Source: JADJLQ01 sp964405735
GTDB taxonomy: Bacteria; Bacteroidota; Bacteroidia; Chitinophagales; Saprospiraceae
Assembly: GCA_964405735.1 (NCBI GenBank)
Contig: CAYOPD010000021.1
Location: forward strand, 1 to 46,672
Reading direction: 5' to 3'
Length of the DNA: 46,672 nucleotides
In this document: one piece after another, positions 8,062-16,519 of the stretch
How positions within the stretch are numbered: position 1 is the first letter of the stretch
Layout of the letters: each line of letters opens with the position of its first letter
Position numbers and translations under genes: made by a program
The notes under the pieces: model-generated
What the model saw: only the letters and a program-made list of their open reading frames with translations
Databases searched by the model: none
What the model was told of the DNA's origin: nothing

Positions 8062-9009
8062 TCAGACCTTAGCCTTCCCGTTTTCGGCGGGTTGGGTATG
8101 GTCCAACACTTTTTTGGCAGTTGCCAGGATCCCGCTGATGTCCATCAGGTTGGCCGGCAGGATCATGGTATTGTTTTTCTGTGCCAGTTTTCCGAATTCG
8201 TTGAGGTACTGCTCGGCGATCCGGAGTGAAACCGCGTCTTTTCCATAAGGAGTATCAATGGCGGAAGCAATGGTCCTGAGCCCATTGGCCGTAGCAATGG
8301 CCAGCGCTTCAATTTCGGATGCCCGTCCATCGGCTTCATTGATCCTTTTCAGTTTTTCGCCCTCCGATTTTTTAATGGCCTCCTGTTTTTCACCTTCGGC
8401 TACGTTGATCTTGGCCTGCATGGTACCTTCTGATTCGGCGATCATGGCCCTTTTTTCCCTTTCGGCCCTCATTTGTTTTTCCATAGCATCCCGGATACTT
8501 TGGGGAGGAGTGATGTTTTTGACTTCATAACGGGTGATTTTAACGCCCCAGGGTTCGCTGGCTTTGTCCACGGCCTCCACGATGGAACCATTTATAGTTT
8601 CTCTTTCTTCAAAGGTTTTGTCAAGTTCAAGGCGTCCGACGACCGAACGCATGGTCGTCTGGGCAATCTGAATAGACGCAAAGCGGTAATCCTCAATACC
8701 ATATGAAGCTTTGGTTGGATCAATCACCTGGAAATACAACACCCCGTCAACCTCCACGGCTACATTGTCTTTGGTGATACATACCTGCGGGTTTACGTCC
8801 AGCGCCTGCTCCTTCAGGGAATGCCGGTATCGCACCTTGTCCACAAATGGGATCAGGAAATGCAGCCCCGGGGTCAGCGTACCCAGGTACTTGCCAAGCC
8901 TTTCAACAATATATGCTTTGCGCTGTGGCACGATGATCACTGCACTGGAAAGCAACAGGAGGGCGAAAGTCGCAAATACGATGTAAGCAATTGAACCGGC
9001 TGTAAACAT
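8062..9009 (-). CDS. SPFH/band 7 (stomatin/QmcA-like) membrane protein
   Basis: 315 residues with one N-terminal membrane helix (about 5-27). The SPFH domain follows (about 28-200, with the run VPQRKAYIVERLGKY and a later PPQSIRDAMEKQMRAEREKRA). After that comes a long Glu/Lys/Ala-rich coiled coil (about 185-250) and a hydrophobic tail. This is the layout of stomatin-like/QmcA proteins, which oligomerise in the membrane and organise microdomains. It starts 7 bp after the NfeD-like gene; NfeD and SPFH proteins are well known to be encoded together, which supports both calls. They probably form one operon with the purine phosphorylase gene upstream. Confidence 0.93.
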   Translation of the reverse strand: MFTAGSIAYIVFATFALLLLSSAVIIVPQRKAYIVERLGKYLGTLTPGLHFLIPFVDKVRYRHSLKEQALDVNPQVCITKDNVAVEVDGVLYFQVIDPTKASYGIEDYRFASIQIAQTTMRSVVGRLELDKTFEERETINGSIVEAVDKASEPWGVKITRYEVKNITPPQSIRDAMEKQMRAEREKRAMIAESEGTMQAKINVAEGEKQEAIKKSEGEKLKRINEADGRASEIEALAIATANGLRTIASAIDTPYGKDAVSLRIAEQYLNEFGKLAQKNNTMILPANLMDISGILATAKKVLDHTQPAENGKAKV

Positions 9010-9016
9010 GATTTAT

Positions 9017-9448
9017 TTAATTTAATGGTTTGACAAATAGGGTAATGCTTTCCTGGCCAACAATTTCAACTTCGGTGCCGGCCATGATGGGTTCTTTGCT
9101 CAGCGCAGGCCATTGTGTGCCTTTGAATTCAACCTTTCCCGCATCCTCACTGATGGTGGTGAGTGCTTTAGCGGTCTTGCCGATAAATTCGTTTTCCGGA
9201 TCTTCCTTCAATTCAGGATTCAGGAATCTCTGGGCGTTTTCGCGCAGAAGGAAAAGGTACATCAGGGAGGATACCAGGAACAAGGCTATCTGGAACATCC
9301 AACCCATATCGATGAAAAAAGTTAATAGACTGAGTGTCAATGCCCCAAGTCCGAAAAAAAGCATGATAAAACCTCCGGGTATGCTGATCTCCAGCATGAT
9401 CAGGATCATACCTGCAATAAACCATAAAATAGGAACCTGGGCAAGCAT
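9017..9448 (-). CDS. NfeD-like membrane protein
   Basis: 143 residues from ATG 9448 (a GTG three bases upstream is the longer alternative). Three hydrophobic segments fill residues 4-70, including GGFIMLFFGLGALTLSLL. A small beta-rich C-terminal domain follows (EFIGKTAKALTTI, then VEFKGTQWPAL, ending EVEIVGQESITLFVKPL), typical of the NfeD OB-fold. This is the short form without the ClpP-like protease domain. NfeD proteins partner SPFH proteins, and the SPFH gene follows 7 bp downstream. The function is presumed to be modulation of the SPFH assembly. Confidence 0.88.
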   Translation of the reverse strand: MLAQVPILWFIAGMILIMLEISIPGGFIMLFFGLGALTLSLLTFFIDMGWMFQIALFLVSSLMYLFLLRENAQRFLNPELKEDPENEFIGKTAKALTTISEDAGKVEFKGTQWPALSKEPIMAGTEVEIVGQESITLFVKPLN

Positions 9449-9475
9449 CACAAAAAAAACAATATGAACGCTCCT

Positions 9476-10303
9476 TTAGTTTCCAGGGAGCCCTGAATTA
9501 TCCCCTGCCAGGATATATTTTAAAAGGGTTCTGAGCCGCCCCTCAGAGGCCTGGGCAACCGAAATCACCTCTTCAGCGGAAGTTTCTACATTGAACTCAT
9601 TCGAAATAATGGAAAAAACGTTAACTGGCAGGCTCATATGTTTGCAGACGATGACTTCGGGCACCGTGGACATGCCCACCGCATCCGCCCCGATGTGCTG
9701 GAAGAAGATCCGTTCCGCCTTGGTCTCCAGACTGGGACCAGGGACAGAAATGTATATGCCGGTATGCATGGGGATGTTTAATTCCTTTGCTGCTTCGCGG
9801 GCTTTTTCCAGGATGCCTTCATCATAAGTTTTGATCATATCAGGGAACCGTGGTCCAATCCGATCGTCATTGGGCCCACGGAGCGGATTGGAAGGAATCA
9901 AATTGATGTGATCCCGGACGGCAAGGATATCCCCTACGCGGAATTCAGGCCGAAGCGCCCCGCTGACATTGGTGATGATCATTCGTTCCACACCGAGGTA
10001 CCGGAGCACCCGGACCGGAAAGGTGACTTCATCCAGGGAATAGCCTTCATAATAATGGAATCTCCCGGCCATCATCACGACCGGTACATTTTCCAGCAAA
10101 CCAAATACGAGCTTGCCGGCATGCCCTTTGACCGTACTTTCCACAAAATGCGGGATCCTTCGGTAAGGGATTTCGTGGCGCCCGGCCAATTCGTCGCTGA
10201 AACCGCTGAGACCGGTACCCAATATGATCCCCGCTTTGGGGTTCAGTTCTGTGCGTGTCCGGATAAAACGGACAGCTTCTTCTATCTGTTCGAGTCGATG
10301 CAT
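9476..10303 (-). CDS. punA: Purine nucleoside phosphorylase
   Basis: 275 residues, the size of trimeric PNPs. It cleaves purine nucleosides with phosphate to the base and (deoxy)ribose-1-phosphate in purine salvage. Visible motifs: GTGLSGF near residue 30 (phosphate loop), GRFHYYEGYS, ITNVSGA, a GPSLETKAE segment matching the family's GPxxET base-binding stretch, GMSTVPEV, and ISNEFNVET at the position of the purine-binding Asn. It is on the minus strand 56 bp after frr and 27 bp before the NfeD-like gene. Confidence 0.94.
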   Translation of the reverse strand: MHRLEQIEEAVRFIRTRTELNPKAGIILGTGLSGFSDELAGRHEIPYRRIPHFVESTVKGHAGKLVFGLLENVPVVMMAGRFHYYEGYSLDEVTFPVRVLRYLGVERMIITNVSGALRPEFRVGDILAVRDHINLIPSNPLRGPNDDRIGPRFPDMIKTYDEGILEKAREAAKELNIPMHTGIYISVPGPSLETKAERIFFQHIGADAVGMSTVPEVIVCKHMSLPVNVFSIISNEFNVETSAEEVISVAQASEGRLRTLLKYILAGDNSGLPGN

Positions 10304-10359
10304 GAGGCGAAATGGTTAAAAGAAAAATGAAAAAAATGGGTCTATTCCGGCAAGGACGG

Positions 10360-10926
10360 TCAGACCTTCATGATTTCATCTTCTTTGGACTTGATGAGTT
10401 TGTCCACCTTATCCACGTGCTGGTTGACAAGTTCCAGGAGCTGGGCTTCTTTTTTCTTCCCCACGTCTTCCGGAGTGCCGTCTTTGACCGCTTTTTTAAA
10501 AACGTCAAGATATTTGTGCCGGATATTTCGCACGGCTACCCTGGCCTCCTCCCCCATGTGTTTGGCTTGTTTGACCAGATCCTTCCTCCTTTCTTCTGTC
10601 AGTGGAGGTACATTGATCCGGATCAATTCGCCGTCGTTCATCGGGGTCAATCCCAGGTTGGCGGCAAAAACAGCTTGCTCAATAGGTGCGAGCATGGACT
10701 TTTCCCAGGGTTGAATCGTGATGGTACGGCTGTCGCTCAAGCCAACATTGGCCACCTGGTTGAGGGGTGTTGGATTACCATAATAATTTACCCTGAGTTC
10801 ATGCACCATGGCCGGGTTGGCCTTGCCTGTCCGAACCTTTAACAATTCATGCTGCAAATGTTCCACTGCCTTGCCCATTTGATCCTGGACTGCGGCAATG
10901 TGTTTATCTAGTTCTTCTGACATCAT
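10360..10926 (-). CDS. frr: Ribosome recycling factor
   Basis: 188 residues, full length for RRF. It splits post-termination ribosomes together with EF-G. Recognised by LLKVRTGKANPAM near residue 30, YYGNPTPLNQVANV, RTITIQPWEKSML, IRINVPPLTEERRKDLVK and the ARVAVRNIRHKY helix. Two adjacent ATG codons begin the frame (10926 and 10923); either may be used. It lies 21 bp downstream of the metallopeptidase gene on the same strand. Confidence 0.97.
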   Translation of the reverse strand: MMSEELDKHIAAVQDQMGKAVEHLQHELLKVRTGKANPAMVHELRVNYYGNPTPLNQVANVGLSDSRTITIQPWEKSMLAPIEQAVFAANLGLTPMNDGELIRINVPPLTEERRKDLVKQAKHMGEEARVAVRNIRHKYLDVFKKAVKDGTPEDVGKKKEAQLLELVNQHVDKVDKLIKSKEDEIMKV

Positions 10927-10947
10927 CTCTGGAAATAGGTTTACGTC

Positions 10948-11646
10948 TTAATCTTCACTTCTGCTGATACCCATATACCTGAGGATCAGATAGACCAGCA
11001 TAACGATGCTGGACAGGGCGGCAACTACATAGGTCATGGCAGCCCACTTCAGGGCATCTTTTGCCCCTTCGGATTCCGGACCGGAACGCAGCACAGCCTG
11101 GTCATTCAGCCAAGCCAGGGCCCTCTTGCTGGCGTCAAATTCGACCGGCAGGGTAATAATGCTGAAAACCGTGGTCAGGGCAAAGAGGCCGATGGTCACC
11201 AGCATCAACTGGGGAAAGCTGTTGGCCATCATAAAAGACAAAAGCATCAACCATTGCAGTCCAAAACTGGCCACCTGTACCACCGGAACCAATTTGGAAC
11301 GGAGTTGAAGCATGCTGTAGGCCGTAGCATGTTGTACGGCATGGCCACATTCGTGAGCGGCGACCGCTGCAGCCATGATGTTCGTGCCTGAGTAAACATC
11401 GGGGCTCAGGCTAACCGTTTTGGTCAGGGGGTTATAATGATCCGTGAGCATGCCCTGGCCGGGTACGACCTGAACACCACGGATATTGTAATAATTCAAC
11501 ATGGTTTCGGCGATTTCTTTGCCGCTCATTCCCCTGGAAAGAGGTGCAGCGCCGTATTTACGCATTTTGGAAAGCAGGATCTGCTGCACCACAAAACCCA
11601 CTGCTGCCAGGCCGATACTTAAAAGAAAATAACCGTTTGAGAACAT
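10948..11646 (-). CDS. Membrane zinc metallopeptidase (YugP-like)
   Basis: 232 residues with membrane helices at the N-terminus (about 5-24) and three in the C-terminal half (about 120-165 and 200-225). The zinc motif HECGH is at residues 98-102, inside AAAVAAHECGHAVQHA. This is the arrangement of the putative neutral zinc metallopeptidases related to YugP, whose substrates are largely unknown. It sits between serS and frr on the same strand (42 and 21 bp gaps), so it is probably co-transcribed with translation genes. Confidence 0.92.
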   Translation of the reverse strand: MFSNGYFLLSIGLAAVGFVVQQILLSKMRKYGAAPLSRGMSGKEIAETMLNYYNIRGVQVVPGQGMLTDHYNPLTKTVSLSPDVYSGTNIMAAAVAAHECGHAVQHATAYSMLQLRSKLVPVVQVASFGLQWLMLLSFMMANSFPQLMLVTIGLFALTTVFSIITLPVEFDASKRALAWLNDQAVLRSGPESEGAKDALKWAAMTYVVAALSSIVMLVYLILRYMGISRSED

Positions 11647-11688
11647 TTTAATTTTTTTTATTTAATAACAAAATTGCAGGAAAAAGAT

Positions 11689-12969
11689 TCAATCGATCCG
11701 GGAAAATCCGGTATAAGTTTGAAGTGCGGCCGGTATCAGGATCCCTTCAGGGGTTTGGTGGTTTTCCAGCAAGCCGGCGACAATACGGGCCAGGGCCAGG
11801 GCGCTGCCATTAAGGGTGTGCAGCAACTGGGTTTTGCCTTCGGAGTTGCGAAAACGGAGTTTCATCCGGTTGGACTGGAAAGTTTCAAAATTGGAAACCG
11901 AACTGACCTCGAGCCATTTTTTCTGAGCGGCGGAAAAAATCTCAAAATCATAGGTGAGTGCAGAAGTAAATCCCATATCTCCTCCACAAAGTTTTAATAT
12001 GCGGTAAGGTAATTCCAATTTACCCAATAAACCCGCAACATGTTCAAGCATGTTTTCCAAGGCCTGGTAGGAATGATCCGGATGCTCCAAACGTACGATT
12101 TCCACTTTGTCAAACTGGTGTACCCGGTTGAGCCCTTTTACATCCGCTCCATAAGACCCTGCTTCCCTTCTGAAACAAGGGGTATATCCACAAAGTTTAA
12201 TAGGAAGGGAGCTTTCTTCGACAATTTCATCACGGTAAATATTGGTGACGGGCACTTCCGCAGTAGGGATTAGGTAAAGTTCGTCCCGCTCGCAAAAGTA
12301 CATCTGGCCGTCCTTGTCCGGCAACTGTCCGGTAGCCATGGCCGTATCCGCATTTACCAGCAGCGGGGGAATGATCTCTTCATATCCTGCACCAGTAGCC
12401 TGGTCGAGAAAAAACTGGATGAGCGCCCGCTGCAGTTTGGCGCCTTTTCCACGGTAAACGGGGAAACCCGCACCGGTGATTTTAACGCCCAGTTTGAGGT
12501 CAAACAACTGGTATTTTTCGGCCAGTTCCCAATGGCAGAGGGCACCCGGAAACAATTCAGGTAAGGGCCCTTCCCAGGCCTTGAACACTTCATTGTCTTC
12601 GGGAGAGGCCCCCGCAGGGACGGATTCATGAGGTATGTTGGGGATTTTCAGCAGCAGTTCCTGGATTCGATCTTTATTTATTTTGGATTTTTCCTCCAGG
12701 GCGGTGATCTCGATCTTGAGCCCGGCCACCTGGTTTTTGGAAGCTTCGGCTTCCTGCAGGCGGCCTTCTTTCATCAGGTTGCCGATTTGCCTGGATGCCT
12801 GATTGACCTGCCATTTCAGCTGGTCCAGCGCGGTCTGCAATTCTTTTCTTTCGAGGTCCAGGAGGCTAATTTCATCCACCCAGTGCAGCCTTTGTTCGTC
12901 CCAGTTCCGTTTTTTGAGGCCGGCAATGGTTTTGTCTTTTAATTCGGTAAAGTAGTTGAAGGTCAGCAT
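11689..12969 (-). CDS. serS: Seryl-tRNA synthetase
   Basis: 426 residues from ATG 12969. A longer frame starting at GTG 12993 adds eight residues that the family lacks, and 12969 is well placed behind a TATATTTG promoter-like site. The enzyme charges tRNA-Ser (and tRNA-Sec). An N-terminal coiled-coil tRNA-binding arm (about 1-110, rich in Lys/Glu/Gln/Leu) precedes a class II core. Motif 2 is seen around residue 265 (CFRREAGSYG), and motif 3 around 385 (NGSALALARIVAGLLEN). Probably the first gene of the run serS-peptidase-frr-PNP-NfeD-SPFH. It is divergent from rho. Confidence 0.96.
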   Translation of the reverse strand: MLTFNYFTELKDKTIAGLKKRNWDEQRLHWVDEISLLDLERKELQTALDQLKWQVNQASRQIGNLMKEGRLQEAEASKNQVAGLKIEITALEEKSKINKDRIQELLLKIPNIPHESVPAGASPEDNEVFKAWEGPLPELFPGALCHWELAEKYQLFDLKLGVKITGAGFPVYRGKGAKLQRALIQFFLDQATGAGYEEIIPPLLVNADTAMATGQLPDKDGQMYFCERDELYLIPTAEVPVTNIYRDEIVEESSLPIKLCGYTPCFRREAGSYGADVKGLNRVHQFDKVEIVRLEHPDHSYQALENMLEHVAGLLGKLELPYRILKLCGGDMGFTSALTYDFEIFSAAQKKWLEVSSVSNFETFQSNRMKLRFRNSEGKTQLLHTLNGSALALARIVAGLLENHQTPEGILIPAALQTYTGFSRID

Positions 12970-12994
12970 AAGAAGTGGTGAAAAAAAATTCACG

Positions 12995-13002
12995 CAAATA
13001 TA
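12995..13002 (-). promoter_or_regulatory. -7 promoter element for serS
   Basis: The minus strand reads TATATTTG, a full match to the Bacteroidota -7 consensus TAnnTTTG, ending 25 bp before the serS ATG. No clear TTTG at -33 was found. Confidence 0.5.
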
Positions 13003-13022
13003 CGCCTACTGTAAAATATCCA

Positions 13023-13030
13023 TATATTTG
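13023..13030 (+). promoter_or_regulatory. -7 promoter element for rho
   Basis: TATATTTG on the plus strand, the exact inverted copy of the serS element 20 bp away, so the two face apart. It would give a rho leader of about 150 nt. A second weaker candidate is TTTG at 13096-13099 with TATAATTG at 13123-13130 (spacing 23). Confidence 0.45.
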
Positions 13031-13040
13031 CGGAGTCAAA

Positions 13041-13080
13041 AGCCGCCAAGCGGCTCGTGAATTTCTACTTTTCTAAAAGT
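13041..13080 (+). other. Two hairpins in the rho 5' leader
   Basis: AGCCGC-CAA-GCGGCT (13041-13055, perfect 6-bp stem) and ACTTTT-CT-AAAAGT (13067-13080, perfect 6-bp stem) follow the putative rho promoter and precede the ATG by more than 100 nt. Rho is known to regulate its own leader in some bacteria; a similar role here is inference. Confidence 0.45.
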
Positions 13081-13187
13081 GTTCCCATTACAAGATTTGG
13101 ATTTTATACTGAGGTAATAATTTATAATTGCGTTTTTCAGGTTCATTTTTAGGCCAATTATTTAATCTTTAATGCATTCGACTTTTT

Positions 13188-15015
13188 ATGATTTATGATA
13201 TACTTCGTCTCAATGAGATGTTGGTACCCGAGCTTAGGGAAATAGCAGATCAGCTGGGTATAAAAGGCAACCGCAAGCTCAATAAACAGGACCTGGTGTT
13301 CCAGATCCTCGACCGCCAGGCCATGGGAGGTGCTTCCGCTGCGTCCATGGAAACCGATCCAGGCAACGAACCGGAGACCAATGCCGACCATACCAAAAAA
13401 GAGGGAGGTCATCAAAAACAAAACGGACAACACGATTCCAAATCACAAAGGCCAAGGATGCGGAAAGCCATCCAGGAAGACGCTGAACCGGTACACATTG
13501 AAAACCGGGAAACAAGAGAACCGCGGGAACNNNNNNNNNNNNNNNNNNNNNNNNNNNNNNNNNNNNNNNNNNNNNNNNNNNNNNNNNNNNNNNNNNNNNN
13601 NNNNNNNNNNNNNNNNNNNNNNNNNNNNNNCGCGGGAACCGAGAGAACAAAGGGAACACCGGCAACCACACCATACCCAACCTGTTCATGCCAAAACACA
13701 TGCCCCTTCCCCGATCCATACACCGGCCCCTGTGAAAGCATCGGCGCCCATCCCCATACCCGCACCTACCGCTTCCCCTGCACCTGCTCCACCCCGTCCG
13801 GCCCCCGGCATTAACGAAAACCAACCCATGCCCAACGGTTTCGCCGAGCCTGAATTGGAACCCGCGATCCCCGCAGAAATCTTCAATGTCGACCTGGATG
13901 CCATGATTGAAGGCCAGGGAGTACTCGAGATGATGCCTGATGGTTATGGATTCCTGCGTTCTGCGGATTACAATTACCTGAGTTCTCCGGATGATATCTA
14001 CGTTTCTCCATCCCAGATCAAACTGTTTGGCCTGAAGACCGGCGACTCCGTAATAGGCGCCATCCGCCCTCCAAAGGAAGGAGAAAAATATTTCGCCCTG
14101 CTCAAAGTATCCCTGATCAACGGCCTTACTTCTGAACAAATCCGGGACCGTGTGCCTTTTGACTATCTCACTCCCCTGTTCCCAACCAAAAAATTCAAAC
14201 TGACCACCAACCCGGCAGGAAAAGATTACGGCAACCGCCTGATCGACCTTTTTACTCCCATCGGAATGGGCCAGCGGGGATTGATCGTCGCCCAGCCCAA
14301 AACCGGTAAGACCTTTCTGCTGAAAGATATCGCCAACGCCATATCTTACAACCACCCGGATTGTTACCTCATCATCCTGCTGATCGATGAGCGGCCGGAA
14401 GAGGTGACCGATATGCAGCGTAGCGTAAACGCGGAAGTCATTTCCTCCACATTCGACGAACCGGCCGACAACCATGTGCGTGTAGCCAATATCGTTCTCG
14501 AGAAAGCAAAACGGATGGTGGAATGCGGACACAATGTGGTAATCCTCCTCGATTCCATTACCCGTCTGGCCAGAGCCTACAATACGGTGGCTCCATCCAG
14601 CGGGAAAGTGCTCTCCGGCGGTGTGGAAGCCAATGCCCTGCAAAAACCGAAGAAATTTTTTGGTGCCGCCCGTGCCATTGAAAACGGGGGGTCCCTTACG
14701 ATCCTGGCTACAGCCCTGATCGACACCGGCTCCAAAATGGATGGGGTCATCTTTGAAGAATTCAAAGGTACCGGCAATATGGAATTGCAACTTGACCGCA
14801 ACCTTTCCAACAAACGACTCTATCCTTCCATCGATGTCACCAAGTCAAGCACCCGTCGGGAAGAACTCCTTATGGATAAGGATTCCCTGCAGCGGATGTT
14901 CATCTTGCGGAATCATTTGGCCGATATGAAACCGGACGAAGCTATTGAGTTCATGCTCAAGCACATGCAGCATACGATGAACAACGAAGAATTTTTACAG
15001 ACCATGAATTCCTGA
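13188..15015 (+). CDS. rho: Transcription termination factor Rho, interrupted by scaffold gap
   Basis: Hexameric RNA-dependent ATPase that ends transcription. The N-terminal Rho domain (about residues 1-45, with LREIADQLGIKG) is followed by a low-complexity Glu/Arg/Pro/Ala-rich insert typical of Bacteroidota Rho. The RNA-binding cold-shock-like domain comes next (GVLEMMPDGYGFLRS), and then the ATPase with Walker A QPKTGKT, Walker B NVVILLDSITRLARAYN and Q/R-loop region GGVEANALQKPKKFFGAAR. A run of 100 N (13531-13630) lies in the insert. Because 100 is not a multiple of three, the frame before the gap (from ATG 13188) differs from the frame after it. Joining the flanks directly makes a continuous CCG codon and keeps one frame, so the shift is an assembly artefact. 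The true length is unknown. It is divergent from serS. Confidence 0.95.
13531..13630. other. Assembly gap (100 N) in Rho repeat region
   Basis: Exactly 100 N, a placeholder length. Both flanks carry CGCGGGAAC and encode Pro-Arg-Glu triplets, so the gap is probably a collapsed PRE tandem repeat. Confidence 0.95.
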
Positions 15016-15039
15016 GCCTCACCCTCCAGGAAATCTAAA

Positions 15040-15071
15040 TTTGGCATTTCGGAATAGAATCTTTATTTTTG
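15040..15071 (+). promoter_or_regulatory. Bacteroidota-type promoter for rpmH-rnpA
   Basis: TTTG (15040-15043), 20 bp, then TATTTTTG (15064-15071): a full match to TTTG-N19-21-TAnnTTTG, ending 24 bp before the rpmH ATG. Confidence 0.75.
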
Positions 15072-15095
15072 CAGCCCAAATTAATTTAAGTAGTC

Positions 15096-15251
15096 ATGAA
15101 ACAGACTTTTCAGCCCTCCCGCCGCAGGCGTTCCAATAAACACGGTTTCCGTGAGCGCATGAGCAGTAAAAGTGGCCGTAAAGTTTTATCTAACCGCAGG
15201 GCTAAAGGCAGGCATAAACTGACGGTCGCCGACGAAGCCAGAATAAAATAA
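15096..15251 (+). CDS. rpmH: Ribosomal protein bL34
   Basis: 51 residues, very basic, beginning MKQTFQPSRRRRSNKHGFR and containing the conserved RMSSKSGRKVLSNRRAKGR run. bL34 is a small component of the large ribosomal subunit. It stands 80 bp after rho with its own promoter-like site and ends 8 bp before rnpA, the classic rpmH-rnpA pair. The final residues (VADEARIK) are a short extension relative to the 44-residue E. coli form. Confidence 0.97.
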   Translation: MKQTFQPSRRRRSNKHGFRERMSSKSGRKVLSNRRAKGRHKLTVADEARIK

Positions 15252-15259
15252 ACGGATGC

Positions 15260-15679
15260 ATGGCCCCCGAAGGTTTGCGTTCGGGCTTAAACCGCTTTCC
15301 ACCCGGGGAAAAACTCAAATCCCGTAAATCCATTCAGGCCCTGTTTGATCAGGGAAAATCATTCTACATCCCCCCACTCCGGATTATTTATTTGATTCAA
15401 CACACGGATGAAGTTAAAAACCAGGGTGTTCGTTTTGCCGTAAGTGTTCCAAAAAAAATTACCCCTTTGGCTACACGCCGAAACCGGATCAAACGCCTGA
15501 TTCGTGAAGCTTACCGGCTTGAAAAACAAACCCTGATCGAAGCCTGCAGGTCGAATGCATCCCTGCTTGAGATGATGTGGGTATTCAACGGAAGCCCTGA
15601 AAAAACAGAATTCGCCCACTTGCGCCCGGTCGTGGTCAAAGCCATTAAAAAATTAATTTCTTTATTTCCGCAGACCTGA
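15260..15679 (+). CDS. rnpA: Ribonuclease P protein component
   Basis: 139 residues. It binds RNase P RNA and helps mature the 5' end of tRNAs. The signature ATRRNRIKRLIREAYR (about residues 71-86) and the preceding FAVSVPKK strand are clear. It begins 8 bp after rpmH. The 3' end overlaps the convergent gene at 15662-16450 by 18 bp. The N-terminal dozen residues before the RFPPGEKLKSRKSI region are not conserved, and a later start is conceivable, although no better ATG is present. Confidence 0.95.
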   Translation: MAPEGLRSGLNRFPPGEKLKSRKSIQALFDQGKSFYIPPLRIIYLIQHTDEVKNQGVRFAVSVPKKITPLATRRNRIKRLIREAYRLEKQTLIEACRSNASLLEMMWVFNGSPEKTEFAHLRPVVVKAIKKLISLFPQT

Positions 15680-16450
15680 ACGGAAAATATACACCTGCCT
15701 TCCGTCTGTGGCCACGAATCCCCCTTTCATCAGGCCTATGCTGACGAACGGGGCCCCTTCCAGTCTGGAAAGATCCGTTATCGTGGATAATCCTTTGCCG
15801 GAAAGGCTGAATATCGTCCGGGTATTGAAATAAATCATTTCATCATCTTTCCATAAAATCCACTCCCCTTCCTGGTCTATTTCCTGTTTCAGATGGCCGT
15901 TGAGATCAAGCACGAGCATCCGGCCGGAATTGGTCCATGCACGGACTTCATTGTTTTGAATTTCGATTTTCATCACTTGGCCGGGAAAAGGAGAAAAGGT
16001 CATGCTGGATTCCAGGATCAGCCTTCCCTGGATATTGATTCTTCGGAATCGCCTTACCGGTTCATCGAAATACCAAAGTTCCCGGTCTGAACTATACCCC
16101 AGCGTAGTAAGATAGGGCAGGCCCAGGTCGGCTAGCCGGATTCTTTTTAATTCATTGAGGGTTTTGTCCAGGATAAGCAGGGTCTGAAAATCAGGGTAAA
16201 AAAGAACAAGCTGCAATGGGCTGTTGGTGTGAATGAGTTGGGGGCGGCCAAGATAATTATTGGAGTACCTTCCCAGCACTACGCCGGTTTCATCCAGGTG
16301 AATGAGTTCATTCTGGCTGCTGACCACATAAATGGTCCCTAAAAAATCAGTGACTACAGCGGCGGCCTGCAATGGTACCCTGGCCACCAGGCCGAATGAA
16401 TCAGGTGGAGAATCCTGGCCAAACACCGGAAGGTATTGCCAGGCCAGCAA
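15662..16450 (-). CDS. Secreted beta-propeller-like hypothetical protein
   Basis: About 262 residues of beta-rich sequence with repeating strand patterns (FLGTIYVVSSQNELIHLD, YFDEPVRRFRRINIQGRLI, RAWTNSGRMLVLDLNG), suggestive of propeller blades; this is inference from pattern only. The start is uncertain. The listed TTG (16450) falls inside a hydrophobic segment that continues upstream in frame (residues YRIITYGVLWLLAW) and ends VFGQ, a believable signal peptide. However, no ATG, GTG or TTG occurs between it and the in-frame TAA at 16496-16498. Either a rare start codon or a sequence error is involved. Its last 18 bp overlap rnpA tail to tail. Found in Bacteroidota as an uncharacterised protein, as far as I recall. 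Confidence 0.72.
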   Translation of the reverse strand: MLAWQYLPVFGQDSPPDSFGLVARVPLQAAAVVTDFLGTIYVVSSQNELIHLDETGVVLGRYSNNYLGRPQLIHTNSPLQLVLFYPDFQTLLILDKTLNELKRIRLADLGLPYLTTLGYSSDRELWYFDEPVRRFRRINIQGRLILESSMTFSPFPGQVMKIEIQNNEVRAWTNSGRMLVLDLNGHLKQEIDQEGEWILWKDDEMIYFNTRTIFSLSGKGLSTITDLSRLEGAPFVSIGLMKGGFVATDGRQVYIFRSGLRK

Positions 16451-16519
16451 CCATAAAACCCCATATGTTATGATTCTGTACCGGATAACCTCAGTTTAGG
16501 ATGATTTTGAACGAAAAAT

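Noticed and set aside
13279..14790. 503-codon reading frame opposite rho
   Set aside because: It mirrors the strongly biased codons of rho, crosses the N gap and has no recognisable protein features.
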